From the NCBI GenBank assembly GCA_021300095.1, contig JAJTHV010000118.1, forward strand, positions 1 to 64,000: a DNA stretch of 64,000 nucleotides. The letters run 5' to 3'. Below the pieces are notes generated by a model, which saw only the letters and a program-made list of their open reading frames with translations, ran no database searches and was not told the origin of the DNA. This DNA comes from Flammeovirgaceae bacterium. Lineage in GTDB: Bacteria; Bacteroidota; Bacteroidia; Cytophagales; Cyclobacteriaceae. Of this stretch, positions 54,348 through 63,988 are shown piece after piece. The translations under genes and the position numbers were made by a program. The first letter of the stretch is position 1. Each line of letters starts with the position of its first letter.

Positions 54348-55988
54348 TTAAATAGTTCTTCCGGTATTGATCACATTCACACCATTGAAGCGTGCTGTTG
54401 CCGATCCGTGCGACACTGCATTCGATTGACTAGGCTGCCCTTTCCCGTCATTGAACGCACCATTCATCCGGTAGTCGCGCTCATCACAAATTTGTGAACA
54501 TGAATTCCAGAACTCTTGCGTGTTGGCTTGGTACGCCACATCTTTCAGCATGCCTTCGATTTTTCCGTTTTTAATTTCGAAGAAGAGCACACCACCAAAT
54601 TGGAAATTGTAGCGCTGCTGATCGATGGAGAAAGATCCGTCTTTCACAATGTAAATTCCTTTTTCAATGCCGCTCACCATCTGATCAGGTGTGAGTGGTT
54701 GCTTGCCGGGTTGCAACGACACGTTGGCCATGCGCTGAAACTGCACATCGCTCCAGCTTTGTGAGTAGCAGCAGCCATGCGATTCTTTTTGATCGATGAT
54801 GTTTACCTGATCGCGTATGGCTTGGTAATTTACTAGCACACCATCCTTAATCAAATCCCACGACTTGCATTTGACACCTTCATCATCGTAGCCTACGTTG
54901 CCGAGCGAACCGATTTGAGTTTTATCGGCAACAATATTTACAATCTCACTTCCGAACTTAAAGTTTTTAGTTTTCCATTTATCCAAGGTCAGGAAGCTGG
55001 TTCCCGCAAAGTTAGCTTCGTAACCAAGCACGCGATCCAGTTCGGTAGGGTGGCCTACACTTTCGTGAATGGTTAACCACAAGTGCGATGGCTCTAACAT
55101 TAAATCATATTTGCCCGGCTCCACCGATTTGGCTGCAATCATTTGCTTTGCCTGCTCTGCAGCCATCGTGGCATCTTCAATCATGTCATACGACTTGTTG
55201 TAAAGAATAATGCCGCCTGGTCCTGCAATTTTATCTTCTGATTTTCCATCCAGATATTCATATCCCATTCCCACCGGTGCGCTGAACGCTGCACGTGTTT
55301 TAAAAGATCCCGATTGGCGATCGACCATCGAAACTTGGAAGTTGGGCCATGTGCGGTGAATGTCCTGATCGATATATGAACCTTCGCTCGATGCAAAATA
55401 TTTTTGTTCGTTTACCAAAAACATAATGCTGTTCACAAAGCTGGCGCCTTTCTCCAACGCTTTTGCATTCGCAGCTAAGAGCAGATCTACTTTCTCTTTC
55501 ACAGGAACTTCAAAGCCATTTTTTACGATCGGTGTTTTCCAACTCACTTCTCCGTAGGAAGGAGTGGTGGCCAACTTCACCGGCTCTTTTTGAAATTTTG
55601 AATTTGCTTTCGCGATAGCAACGGCACGCTCCGTTGTTTTTTTGATGCCGTCCGGAGTTACGTTGTTGCTCGCGGCAAATCCCCACGTGCCATTGGCAAT
55701 CACGCGTATGCCCACACCAAACGACTCGGTATTGGTTACACCTTGCACTTTGCGTTCACGCGTGGTTACGAATTGGTTTAAGTACCGACCAATGCGCACA
55801 TCGGTGTAAGTGGCGCCTAATCCCTTCGCTGTGTTAAGCGCTACATCAGCCAGTTGTTTTTTCTGCGCAGTGTCCAGCAGGGGCGTAAGCATGTGGGCAA
55901 TGTCCACATCGTGAGCAAAGCTCGAGAACGGAAGTGCCAGCGCACCCGCACTCATGCCCGCCAATTGAATAAAATCTCGTCTCTTCAT
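54348..55988 (-). CDS. tldD: TldD-like metalloprotease with Tat-type signal, cluster B copy 1
   Basis: 546 residues. Tat-type start MKRRDFIQLAGMSAGALALP, zinc motif HESVGHPTELDR (about 305-310), and the same C-terminal SHGSATARFNGVNVINTGR as in the other two. It is very similar to copy 2 directly upstream (17-base gap), so a tandem duplication is likely. It presumably forms a protease with one of the TldE proteins. Confidence 0.87.
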   Translation of the reverse strand: MKRRDFIQLAGMSAGALALPFSSFAHDVDIAHMLTPLLDTAQKKQLADVALNTAKGLGATYTDVRIGRYLNQFVTTRERKVQGVTNTESFGVGIRVIANGTWGFAASNNVTPDGIKKTTERAVAIAKANSKFQKEPVKLATTPSYGEVSWKTPIVKNGFEVPVKEKVDLLLAANAKALEKGASFVNSIMFLVNEQKYFASSEGSYIDQDIHRTWPNFQVSMVDRQSGSFKTRAAFSAPVGMGYEYLDGKSEDKIAGPGGIILYNKSYDMIEDATMAAEQAKQMIAAKSVEPGKYDLMLEPSHLWLTIHESVGHPTELDRVLGYEANFAGTSFLTLDKWKTKNFKFGSEIVNIVADKTQIGSLGNVGYDDEGVKCKSWDLIKDGVLVNYQAIRDQVNIIDQKESHGCCYSQSWSDVQFQRMANVSLQPGKQPLTPDQMVSGIEKGIYIVKDGSFSIDQQRYNFQFGGVLFFEIKNGKIEGMLKDVAYQANTQEFWNSCSQICDERDYRMNGAFNDGKGQPSQSNAVSHGSATARFNGVNVINTGRTI

Positions 55989-56005
55989 ATTTTAGTCTTT
56001 TAAGT

Positions 56006-57646
56006 CTAGATAGTTCTTCCCGTATTAATCACATTCACTCCATTGAAACGGGCAGTAGAACTTCCATGCGATACAGCACTCACTTGCGAGGGCTGACCTT
56101 TTCCATCGAAGAAAGAACCAAACATTCGGTAATCGCGCTCATCACAAATTTTCACGCAGCTATTCCAAAATTCTTGTGTGTTGGATTGATACGCCACATC
56201 GTTGAGCATGCCTGCGATTTGTCCGTTTTTGATTTCGTAAAACACAGTGCCACCAAATTGAAAATTATAGCGTTGCTGATCAATCGAGTACGAACCACGA
56301 CCCGCAATGTAAATGCCCTTCTCGACATCTTTAATCATCTGATCGATGGAGTATGGATCTTTACCCGGAGCGAGCGATACATTGGGCATGCGCTGAAACT
56401 GCACATCGCTCCAGCTTTGTGAGTAGCAACACCCGTGCGACTCGGTTTGTCCGAGCATGTGTACCTGATCGCGTATAGCTTGGAAGTTGACGAGGATACC
56501 GTCTTTAATTAAATCCCAGCGCTTGCATTGCACGCCTTCGTCATCATAACCTACCGCACCGAGTGAGCCGGGTTGTATTTTATCTGCGAAAATGGTGACT
56601 TGCTTACTACCATAATTAAATGTGCCCGACTTCAGTTTTTCGATGCTGGCGAAACTGGTGCCTGCATAGTTGGCCTCATAACCCAAAATGCGATCTAACT
56701 CAAGCGGGTGGCCTACACTTTCGTGGATGGTTAGGCCTAAGTGATTGGGCTCGAGTACAAGATCATATTTACCGGGTTCAACTGATTTTGCCGAAATCAT
56801 TTCCTTCGCCTGGCGCGCAGCCGTGGTGGCATCTTCGATCATGTCGTAGCTGTTGCGATACAGCACCATTCCCATCGGGGTAGCAAGTTTATCTTCCGCT
56901 TTCGGAATCATGTATTCGTAGCCCATGCCCATCGGGGCACTCATGGCATCGCGCGATTTGAACTTGCCTGAAGCGCGGTCAATAACATTCACAGTAAAGG
57001 TGGGCCAGATGCGATGGATATCCTGATCGATGTACGAGCCATCTGTAGAAGCAAAATATTTTTGTTCGTTTACCTGAAAGAGATTGGAGCTGGCAAAGTT
57101 GGCTCCACCATTTTGGGCGGCTGCGTTGGCACTCAACAACAACTCTACTTTTTCAGACACCGGAACTTCAAAAGCATTTTTTTGAATAGGAGTGTTCCAT
57201 GTTACTTCACCATAACCTTTCACCGGAGCGAGGCGCACCGGCTCCGTTTGAAATTTGCTGTTCGCTTTCGCAATGGCAATGGCGCGCTCGGTAGCTTTTT
57301 TAATGCCATCTGTTGAAACATCGTTGGTGGAGGCAAAGCCCCAAGTGCCTTTGGCGATTACCCGTACACCTACTCCAAACGATTCGGTGCTTTGAATTCC
57401 CTGCACACGTTTTTCACGGGTGTTAATGAATTGGTTGAGGTAGCGACCAATGCGCACATCGGCATACGTAGCACCTGCACTCTTAGCGGTGTTGAGCGCT
57501 ACATCGGCCAATTGCTTTTTCTGACTCACGGTCAGCGGCACTTCCAGCAAGGCTTCGATGGATATTGGGTTACCGATAGCAGATATGGGTAAAGCAAGGC
57601 CTCCCAATCCCAATCCAGCCAGTTGAACAAAATCTCTTCTTTTCAT
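56006..57646 (-). CDS. tldD: TldD-like metalloprotease with Tat-type signal, cluster B copy 2
   Basis: 546 residues. Tat-type start MKRRDFVQLAGLGLGGLALP, zinc motif HESVGHPLELDR (about 304-309), and SHGCCYSQSWSDVQFQRMPN and ARFNGVNVINTGRTI in the C-terminal half. It leads the tldD-tldD-tldE set. Notable differences from copy 1 are near the signal end and around residues 255-275. The 250-base region upstream holds the divergent promoter area shared with the large membrane protein gene. Confidence 0.87.
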   Translation of the reverse strand: MKRRDFVQLAGLGLGGLALPISAIGNPISIEALLEVPLTVSQKKQLADVALNTAKSAGATYADVRIGRYLNQFINTREKRVQGIQSTESFGVGVRVIAKGTWGFASTNDVSTDGIKKATERAIAIAKANSKFQTEPVRLAPVKGYGEVTWNTPIQKNAFEVPVSEKVELLLSANAAAQNGGANFASSNLFQVNEQKYFASTDGSYIDQDIHRIWPTFTVNVIDRASGKFKSRDAMSAPMGMGYEYMIPKAEDKLATPMGMVLYRNSYDMIEDATTAARQAKEMISAKSVEPGKYDLVLEPNHLGLTIHESVGHPLELDRILGYEANYAGTSFASIEKLKSGTFNYGSKQVTIFADKIQPGSLGAVGYDDEGVQCKRWDLIKDGILVNFQAIRDQVHMLGQTESHGCCYSQSWSDVQFQRMPNVSLAPGKDPYSIDQMIKDVEKGIYIAGRGSYSIDQQRYNFQFGGTVFYEIKNGQIAGMLNDVAYQSNTQEFWNSCVKICDERDYRMFGSFFDGKGQPSQVSAVSHGSSTARFNGVNVINTGRTI

Positions 57647-57897
57647 CTCTTAATAATTTTTTTGTTTGTTAATAGGATCACCAAGAAGGTGTTAACATTT
57701 ACAATTCAAATAGGGTTAAAATTCTACAACCTGTCAATCAATCAAAATAAATGTAGTCAAAAGGAATAGCCTTCGGTCAGAAATAATACATGGAGTTCAC
57801 AAAACTTTCGATAAGTGGAGAATTAACGGTTTACTCACCATTTTATGAACAATGGTTTTAATCTAAATACTATATTCGTAAAAAGAAGGCTTACACT

Positions 57898-60609
57898 ATG
57901 GACGTGCCCCAGAAACAGGTATTGGAATTTATTGCACGCCTGGCCTATAATATCCCCGGTTTATCGGGTGAGTTGAAACTTTATTTTAGCCAGTTTTTGA
58001 CGGCTCATTTTTCAAAAACCCTCTCCAAGGAACAAATCGAAGATATTGAAAATAGAAGAGCATCTTCCGTTATCACGGAAGAGGAAAAGAACAAAGTGGC
58101 TCGCTCTTTTTCATTCGAAGATAAGGCATGGTGTATTGCCGCTTTGGGCCGGCTACAAGATCAGGCTGAGAAAGTAGATGATCGAATTCTATCTCGCAGA
58201 ATAGGAAAACTGATTGAAGAGTTAACTGCTTTATTTGGTCTAAGCGAGCAGCATGGTTTGATTCAAAAAGAAAAAGATCAAATCGAACAAGAGATTCTTG
58301 CCTTTCAAAATCGTCTGGTAATAAAAATTGAAACCAAGATTTGGCCCATTGCCTTAGACTATGTTATTCGATTTGCTTTCCTACTTAGCTTTAGCTTTTG
58401 GGATGTGAAAAAGGACTATTTAGCTCTGCTTAATATTTTGTTTATCCCTATTGTCACACTTGTTGCTGTGTATATCATTGGCAAAGTACATAAAAGGGCC
58501 AATCTAAAATTACTGGATACCTATGGCGGAGCGGCCATGTATAAAATTGAATACAGCGTTTCTGTCAGTCAATATACTTGGCTTGCGTTTTTTCTTAGTT
58601 CGAGTATTTTCATTAGCTATCTATTACCCGATCGGCTGCATATCTTGGCTTTGTTCGGATTAAGTTTTTACTATTTTCTATATCTCCGTTATTTCCGAAT
58701 TGGCCGCTTAGGTGAGAATGACTTAGTACGACAATTAGAGAACAAAGGATTGGATACAAGAAAACTTACCGTAGATGAGAATGACGAAGTAATTGTAGCC
58801 CTAGAGACAAAACTAAACTCGGCCACCAGTCGATTGGAGGCATACGTTTTAGAGAGCGCACTGTTTGGCGCTTTGACGTTCAGCGGATTTTTGCAAATTA
58901 TGGCTACAGATTTGGTTTCGTTTAAAGACTTAGAAGATTTTGCTTCCTACATTTTTTCTACCGCACAAGCATTTATTCATTTAGATGGGGCTCAGTTTGA
59001 TGCAGGCATTATCGGACTTAGCAATAAGAAAAGTTTGTTTTGTCTGGTGTCTGCTCAAAGTTTGATTTGCTCCATTTTCTTTTTGGCAGTAATTTCATCA
59101 CGTCTTCGTTTCAGCGACATCGCAGATAAAGTGCGAACTGCTTTAAACTTGGCGAAAGCTTATAATACCAAAGAGGAGGTGCTGCATGATGAACAGGAGA
59201 TTTCAGGGAAGACTACCAAGCGACTGGAACTATTAACCGCCAAGGTAAACGAACAGTTGCGTCAAGCCACACTCGCACTAGAAGAGATTAGCCCGGTGAT
59301 GCAATACATGGAATACTTTCGAAATGCAGGTATTCTCGTTTTTTTAATAATCCTTATTAGTAGCAGTCTATTTATTACGAGTATTTTGGGATGGACATTT
59401 TTGGCGCTCACGGTTGCTACCTATCTGTATTTCAATAGGTCGAAGATCAACACGCGCATAAAGTCATTTTTCCTCAGTTTCCGAATTGCATTTATTAAAC
59501 AGGGCTATTGGCTCTTCGCTGCTACAATACTTCCACAGGTGTTGGCTTTTGTGTTGCGTTTATTTTTTCATGTAAGAGATACCAATTTTCTGTTTGCCGT
59601 AAGCTATTTCTTAATGGGTCTTTATGTATTTGCCTGGCTGATCTTGGCTGCTCACGTAGACGAACAGTTTGGAGAGATTGAAGTAAGCAAGAGTGAGCAG
59701 ACCCGCTTAAGTAGATGGAAGTTTTTTAAAAATATTCTGGCTGTTTTAGTCTTAATAGGAACTATCGGCCTTACCCTTAAACACCAACATTTACAAGGAG
59801 CAAACGAAATGCTAATCCTTAGCCTTGGCCTTATTGGCACATCCATGTTTTTCATAGGTTATTATTTGACCAAGACAAAATGGATTGGTATTATTTGTGG
59901 TTGGGTAATGTCGGTAAGTAGTGTAGGAGCATTATTCAAATTACTCCATTTCGAGGGAGCAGAAGAAATGCGTTTAATTGGGATTAGCTGTGCGATGGTA
60001 ATGGTACCACTTATCGTGTGGAAGCGTAAAACATTTCATTCTTTAATGATTCGGTTTTGTGTAGCAACTATTTTAATCGGCATTTACTTTTTGCCCATTT
60101 TTGAAATACCCAAATTGAAATTGCAGATAGCCTACGACCATGAAACGTTTGATACAAATGAGATTCTGGGTGTGTTTGAAAAAAACAGTGCCGACTCTTT
60201 TCTAGAGCACCGCGACAAAGCTCTGGAGGAAGGCATAACTAAAAGTGATTGGTATATTCAGCAATATGGAATGCGCTATGGATTTACAGAGGTTTATCGG
60301 ACTTTAGCAGTGGAATATTACGATTTTGCAAGCGCTGCATTGGAATCAGTAAAGACAAGCAATAAGAATGACACTACTTTACTTCCTCTTGCGCTAAAGG
60401 CGATTAAGCAAGAATATAAAATCATAAAACTATTTAATTTCAAGTTACTAGCGTTTAACCTAGAATTAGAACCAGATATTTTAATGGCGATGGGAAGAAG
60501 AGAAGAAGCCATTGAGTCGCTAGAAAGAATTATTCCCCAGTTAGTTTATGATGATAATAAAGAATACCTAAAAGAAAAACTTAAGGCTATCAAAGAACAA
60601 AACCCATAG
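57898..60609 (+). CDS. Large polytopic membrane protein with GldL-like motif repeat, unknown function
   Basis: 903 residues. Residues 1-145 are soluble and helical; membrane helices lie at about 150-195, 225-265, 315-340, 380-400 and 475-575, with a coiled-coil stretch near 410-465. At about 612-710 there are two successive units, LTLKHQHLQGANEMLILSLG and ALFKLLHFEGAEEMRLIGIS, which match the FK..H..GA..M helix-turn motif known from the gliding protein GldL and other Bacteroidota membrane proteins. Residues about 745-903 look TPR-like (LMAMGRREEAIESLERI). I do not recognise the whole protein. It is a single gene upstream of proC. Confidence 0.7.
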   Translation: MDVPQKQVLEFIARLAYNIPGLSGELKLYFSQFLTAHFSKTLSKEQIEDIENRRASSVITEEEKNKVARSFSFEDKAWCIAALGRLQDQAEKVDDRILSRRIGKLIEELTALFGLSEQHGLIQKEKDQIEQEILAFQNRLVIKIETKIWPIALDYVIRFAFLLSFSFWDVKKDYLALLNILFIPIVTLVAVYIIGKVHKRANLKLLDTYGGAAMYKIEYSVSVSQYTWLAFFLSSSIFISYLLPDRLHILALFGLSFYYFLYLRYFRIGRLGENDLVRQLENKGLDTRKLTVDENDEVIVALETKLNSATSRLEAYVLESALFGALTFSGFLQIMATDLVSFKDLEDFASYIFSTAQAFIHLDGAQFDAGIIGLSNKKSLFCLVSAQSLICSIFFLAVISSRLRFSDIADKVRTALNLAKAYNTKEEVLHDEQEISGKTTKRLELLTAKVNEQLRQATLALEEISPVMQYMEYFRNAGILVFLIILISSSLFITSILGWTFLALTVATYLYFNRSKINTRIKSFFLSFRIAFIKQGYWLFAATILPQVLAFVLRLFFHVRDTNFLFAVSYFLMGLYVFAWLILAAHVDEQFGEIEVSKSEQTRLSRWKFFKNILAVLVLIGTIGLTLKHQHLQGANEMLILSLGLIGTSMFFIGYYLTKTKWIGIICGWVMSVSSVGALFKLLHFEGAEEMRLIGISCAMVMVPLIVWKRKTFHSLMIRFCVATILIGIYFLPIFEIPKLKLQIAYDHETFDTNEILGVFEKNSADSFLEHRDKALEEGITKSDWYIQQYGMRYGFTEVYRTLAVEYYDFASAALESVKTSNKNDTTLLPLALKAIKQEYKIIKLFNFKLLAFNLELEPDILMAMGRREEAIESLERIIPQLVYDDNKEYLKEKLKAIKEQNP

Positions 60610-60631
60610 AAAATAAATATTTGAAGATTAT

Positions 60632-61429
60632 ATGAACACGAAGAAAATTGCCATCATTGGCGGAGGAAATCTGGGCATTGCGATGGCCGAAGGATTATTG
60701 AAGAGTGGTTTTGCCAAACCGGCTCAACTCACAGTTACACGAAGAACCTTGTCGCGCCTGCAACCACTGCGGGAAAAAGGTGTAACCATCACGGATAACA
60801 ACGAAGCCGCTATCCGCGAAAGCGAGATAATCATTGTGGCGCTCAAGCCCTTCAATGTAAAAGAAGTATTGACGGGTTTGAAAAACGCCTTCGATCCGAA
60901 GAAGCACATTATTATAAGTGTGGTGACAGGAATTTTTTTGAAAGACCTTTCCGAAATTTTCACGGCACCGCTTCCCATTTTTCGGGCCATGCCCAATACG
61001 GCCATTGCTATTCAGGAGTCGGTTACGTGTATGTGTGCGCAGGGTGCTTCCGCAGAACAATCGGCTTATGTAAAAGAATTGTTTGATCAGATGGGTGTCA
61101 CCATTCCTATTGACGAAAAGTTGATGGACGCAGCCACGGTGTTAGGTGCTTGTGGCATTGCCTATGCACTTCGCTTTATCCGAGCTGCTACGCAGGGTGG
61201 AATTGAAATTGGATTTGATGCCAAAACAGCCAGCCTGATTGCCGCACAAACGGTGAAAGGCGCGGCCGAACTTTTATTGAAAGGCAATAACCATCCGGAA
61301 GAAGAAATCGATAAAGTTACTACCCCGAAAGGCTGCACGATTGTAGGTCTCAATGAAATGGAGCATCGCGGATTTAGCTCTTCGCTAATCAGAGGCATTG
61401 GTGCTTCGTATCATAAGATTAGTAATTAA
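60632..61429 (+). CDS. proC: Pyrroline-5-carboxylate reductase
   Basis: 265 residues. It reduces pyrroline-5-carboxylate to L-proline with NAD(P)H, the last step of proline synthesis. The Rossmann start is IAIIGGGNLGIAMAEGLLKSG, the middle part VALKPFNVKEVL and IFRAMPNTAIAIQESVTCM, and the C-terminal signature VTTPKGCTIVGLNEMEHRG corresponds to the family pattern. It starts 22 bases after the large membrane protein gene. Confidence 0.95.
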   Translation: MNTKKIAIIGGGNLGIAMAEGLLKSGFAKPAQLTVTRRTLSRLQPLREKGVTITDNNEAAIRESEIIIVALKPFNVKEVLTGLKNAFDPKKHIIISVVTGIFLKDLSEIFTAPLPIFRAMPNTAIAIQESVTCMCAQGASAEQSAYVKELFDQMGVTIPIDEKLMDAATVLGACGIAYALRFIRAATQGGIEIGFDAKTASLIAAQTVKGAAELLLKGNNHPEEEIDKVTTPKGCTIVGLNEMEHRGFSSSLIRGIGASYHKISN

Positions 61430-61506
61430 CTGCCCGTTTAAAAAATCAATGGTAAAGTAACAAGGCACACCTTATGAAAAGGAGGAAGTGCAGATGCTGT
61501 GTTTGA

Positions 61507-62154
61507 ATGAGTTTGAAACCTAAGGAAAATTATTTTTTAAACATGATAAAGTCACTTCGCGAAAGCGAGGAGGTGATATTGTATTATAAAAACATAACAT
61601 TCAGCCCGGATGAAGATCAGATGGTGGTGGATTTTTTGAAATCACAATACGAGGAGGAGAAAATGGATTACCCGGATAGTCCTCCGGAATATGATGAGGT
61701 AGCTGCTTTGTGGGCGGCCAAGACGGTGTATGTGGCGGCTCAATTAATTTTGTTTCGTCAGGATAAGGAGGAAACTTTAAATAATTTATTTCTTCCGATT
61801 CACATCCCCACTACACCCGGCTCAATTTTGTCAGCTGATTTGTGTTTGCGATTTTTGCCGGAGATGATAAAGAATTTAAAGGCCATTGATAGCGAAGATC
61901 TATTGATTGATTTGTTGGAGGAGAGATTAAAGAAATGGCACTACTCTTCGGTTAATTATCCCTTGCGTATTGAAGAATTAGATTTTACGGAAGTGTACGC
62001 AAACGCCTGCTTGCAGCATCTTTATTGCGACCGCATTATCCGATACAAAAATTTACCATTGGCATTGATTCCGTTTTTTAAAAGTAAGGTACAGGCGCAA
62101 ATGGGCTTATATGGAAAAGAATTTTGGAGTGAATTTCAATTACATGTCTCATGA
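61507..62154 (+). CDS. Accessory protein of a MoxR-type ternary system (bpX-like)
   Basis: 215 residues, all helical and acidic. The pattern PPEYDEVAALWAAKTVYVAAQLILFR, then SILSADLCLRFLPEM and HLYCDRIIRYKNLPLA, resembles the bpX-type helical proteins encoded with MoxR and vWA/beta-propeller proteins in the so-called MoxR-vWA-beta-propeller ternary systems. I cannot assign a bpX number. It overlaps the MoxR gene by 4 bases. Confidence 0.6.
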   Translation: MSLKPKENYFLNMIKSLRESEEVILYYKNITFSPDEDQMVVDFLKSQYEEEKMDYPDSPPEYDEVAALWAAKTVYVAAQLILFRQDKEETLNNLFLPIHIPTTPGSILSADLCLRFLPEMIKNLKAIDSEDLLIDLLEERLKKWHYSSVNYPLRIEELDFTEVYANACLQHLYCDRIIRYKNLPLALIPFFKSKVQAQMGLYGKEFWSEFQLHVS

Positions 62155-63281
62155 TGAATAGTGCTGAAAAGTTTGATCGCGTATTGAGTTACGTTAAAAA
62201 TGCCTTTGTTGGTAAAAATGAAATTGTTGATTTGCTGGGCATATCGTTGATAGCAAAAGAAAATGCCTTTTTGCTAGGGCCACCCGGCACAGCCAAAAGC
62301 GCTATCGTACGACATCTCTCTTCCTGCATTCAGGATGGAAAAAACTTTGAGTACCTGTTGACTCGCTTTACCGAGCCAAACGAAATTTTTGGACCATTCG
62401 ATATTCGGAGGCTGAAAGAAGGCGAGCTGGTAACGAATACGGAAGGCATGATGCCGGAAGCTTCGCTCGTGTTTCTGGATGAAATTTTTAATGCGAATAG
62501 TGCCATTCTCAATAGTTTGCTGATGGCGTTGAACGAACGCATTTTCAGAAGAGGCAAAGAAACGAAAAAACTACCCGCACTGCTTTTTGTAGGAGCCAGC
62601 AATTTACTTCCCGAAGATGAGGCGCTGAATGCGTTGCTCGATCGTTTTCTAATTCGCATTCGCTGCGATTATGTGGATACAGATTTGTTGGAGCAAGTAC
62701 TATTGGCCGGATGGAAGCTGGATGCAAATCAAACAGACAAACCAACCATAACGCCTGCTGAAATTATTGAGATGCAGCAAAAAAGTAAGTTGGTAGACCT
62801 CTCACCCATTCGAAAGCAGTATGTCGATTTGGTACACAATCTTCGAAGTACAGGCGTAAAAGTATCGGACAGACGAGCGGTTAAAATTCAAAATCTGCTA
62901 GCTGCCAGCGCGCTGATCTGCAATCGCGATGCGGCCATTGTTTCCGATTTGTGGGTGTTGAAACACATTTGGGACACAGAAGAGCAAATTGAAATTTTAG
63001 CTGGAATTGTCGATGCCGTCATTGAAAAGGATCAATCACCACAGGCGCATCCGCAAGCGCATTACAACCGAATGCCCAATGCCGAGGAATTAATGAAGGA
63101 AGTTGAGCTTCTGAAAACAAAGTGGTCGGCAGAAAATTTATCGTTTGAAGAAAAGAATGTATTGAAAGACAAATTGCGTTATGTACAAAACAGAAGCAAC
63201 TGGGTGAAGAAAAGTGAGCACAAGCAATTTATTCAGAATGAAATCGATCAATTATGGCAACTCATGCTTCAGACAGTTTGA
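62151..63281 (+). CDS. MoxR/RavA-like AAA+ ATPase of a ternary system
   Basis: 376 residues. Walker A LGPPGTAKSAIVRHL (about 43-57), Walker B ASLVFLDEIFNANSAILNSL (about 102-121), sensor 1 LLFVGASNLLP and arginine-finger region ALLDRFLIRIRCD. The C-terminal lid and helical tail (about 270-376) resemble RavA-type MoxR proteins. It is distinct from the MoxR ATPase at 29153. The neighbours on both sides, joined by overlaps, look like the specific partners of ternary-system MoxR proteins. Confidence 0.85.
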   Translation: MMNSAEKFDRVLSYVKNAFVGKNEIVDLLGISLIAKENAFLLGPPGTAKSAIVRHLSSCIQDGKNFEYLLTRFTEPNEIFGPFDIRRLKEGELVTNTEGMMPEASLVFLDEIFNANSAILNSLLMALNERIFRRGKETKKLPALLFVGASNLLPEDEALNALLDRFLIRIRCDYVDTDLLEQVLLAGWKLDANQTDKPTITPAEIIEMQQKSKLVDLSPIRKQYVDLVHNLRSTGVKVSDRRAVKIQNLLAASALICNRDAAIVSDLWVLKHIWDTEEQIEILAGIVDAVIEKDQSPQAHPQAHYNRMPNAEELMKEVELLKTKWSAENLSFEEKNVLKDKLRYVQNRSNWVKKSEHKQFIQNEIDQLWQLMLQTV

Positions 63282-63988
63282 TTTATTATGCATGCTTGCC
63301 TGTAGAACGAAAACTCGATTTGGCCTCCATTCGTCATTGGGATAATTTGAAATTGGCTGCAGATAGCGGAGAAATTTGGGTGAAGGGCTTTACAGATTTT
63401 CAAATCATTTCCAAAGAGGTCAAATCCATTCCAATCAAAAGTTTGTACTTCGAAAGGGATGGTCACTTATTTCCTCTGGGCAGTAGCTTACCGGCTCTGG
63501 TAGTACCATCTCTTCTTTGGTCGCCTATTGATCGGGCTTTGCCAATTGAATTGCCTTCATTCAATCATAATTTTTTTGGAGTCGATCAGTCGATTTCACT
63601 TCAATTGGTTGTTGATTCTGAAGAACGCGAAGCCTATGCCATGAAAGTAAATCTTCATGACTTAGAAATGTATTTAACCAATGCTTCGCAGATACGTTTG
63701 GAAAAAATAAATTGGCTAATCTTGAATTCGACACAAGCGCTCGTAGTCGGCAAACCGCCATTGCCTATTCCGGGAAATGCGTATTGGCCTTTCGGTCAGT
63801 TTTTATTGCCAGGCGGCTATCATTTTGACTTGCCTATCTTAGCAAAAGCCTTAGCACAGAAACTGAATCAACAAAAGACAGATTGGATTTTGTGGGATGT
63901 GAATAACACCTACTCATTCATTTTACAATCCAGCTTCATGCCTTTATCGCGCAGTTCGTTTCGAAACACATTTTCAAAAGTGATTTGA
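63254..63988 (+). CDS. Second accessory protein of the ternary system (bpX-like)
   Basis: 244 residues. It begins within the MoxR gene (28-base overlap); a TTG start at 63278, which overlaps the MoxR stop, is an alternative. The sequence SLIYYACLPVERKLDLASIRHW, WVKGFTDFQ, LYFERDGHLFPLGSSLPALVVPSLLWSPIDRALPIELP and the downstream ALAQKLNQQKTDWIL have the outline of the mixed alpha/beta bpX proteins. Function unknown; a substrate-recognition or scaffold role is inferred. Its TGA overlaps the next ATG (TGATG). Confidence 0.6.
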   Translation: MATHASDSLIYYACLPVERKLDLASIRHWDNLKLAADSGEIWVKGFTDFQIISKEVKSIPIKSLYFERDGHLFPLGSSLPALVVPSLLWSPIDRALPIELPSFNHNFFGVDQSISLQLVVDSEEREAYAMKVNLHDLEMYLTNASQIRLEKINWLILNSTQALVVGKPPLPIPGNAYWPFGQFLLPGGYHFDLPILAKALAQKLNQQKTDWILWDVNNTYSFILQSSFMPLSRSSFRNTFSKVI

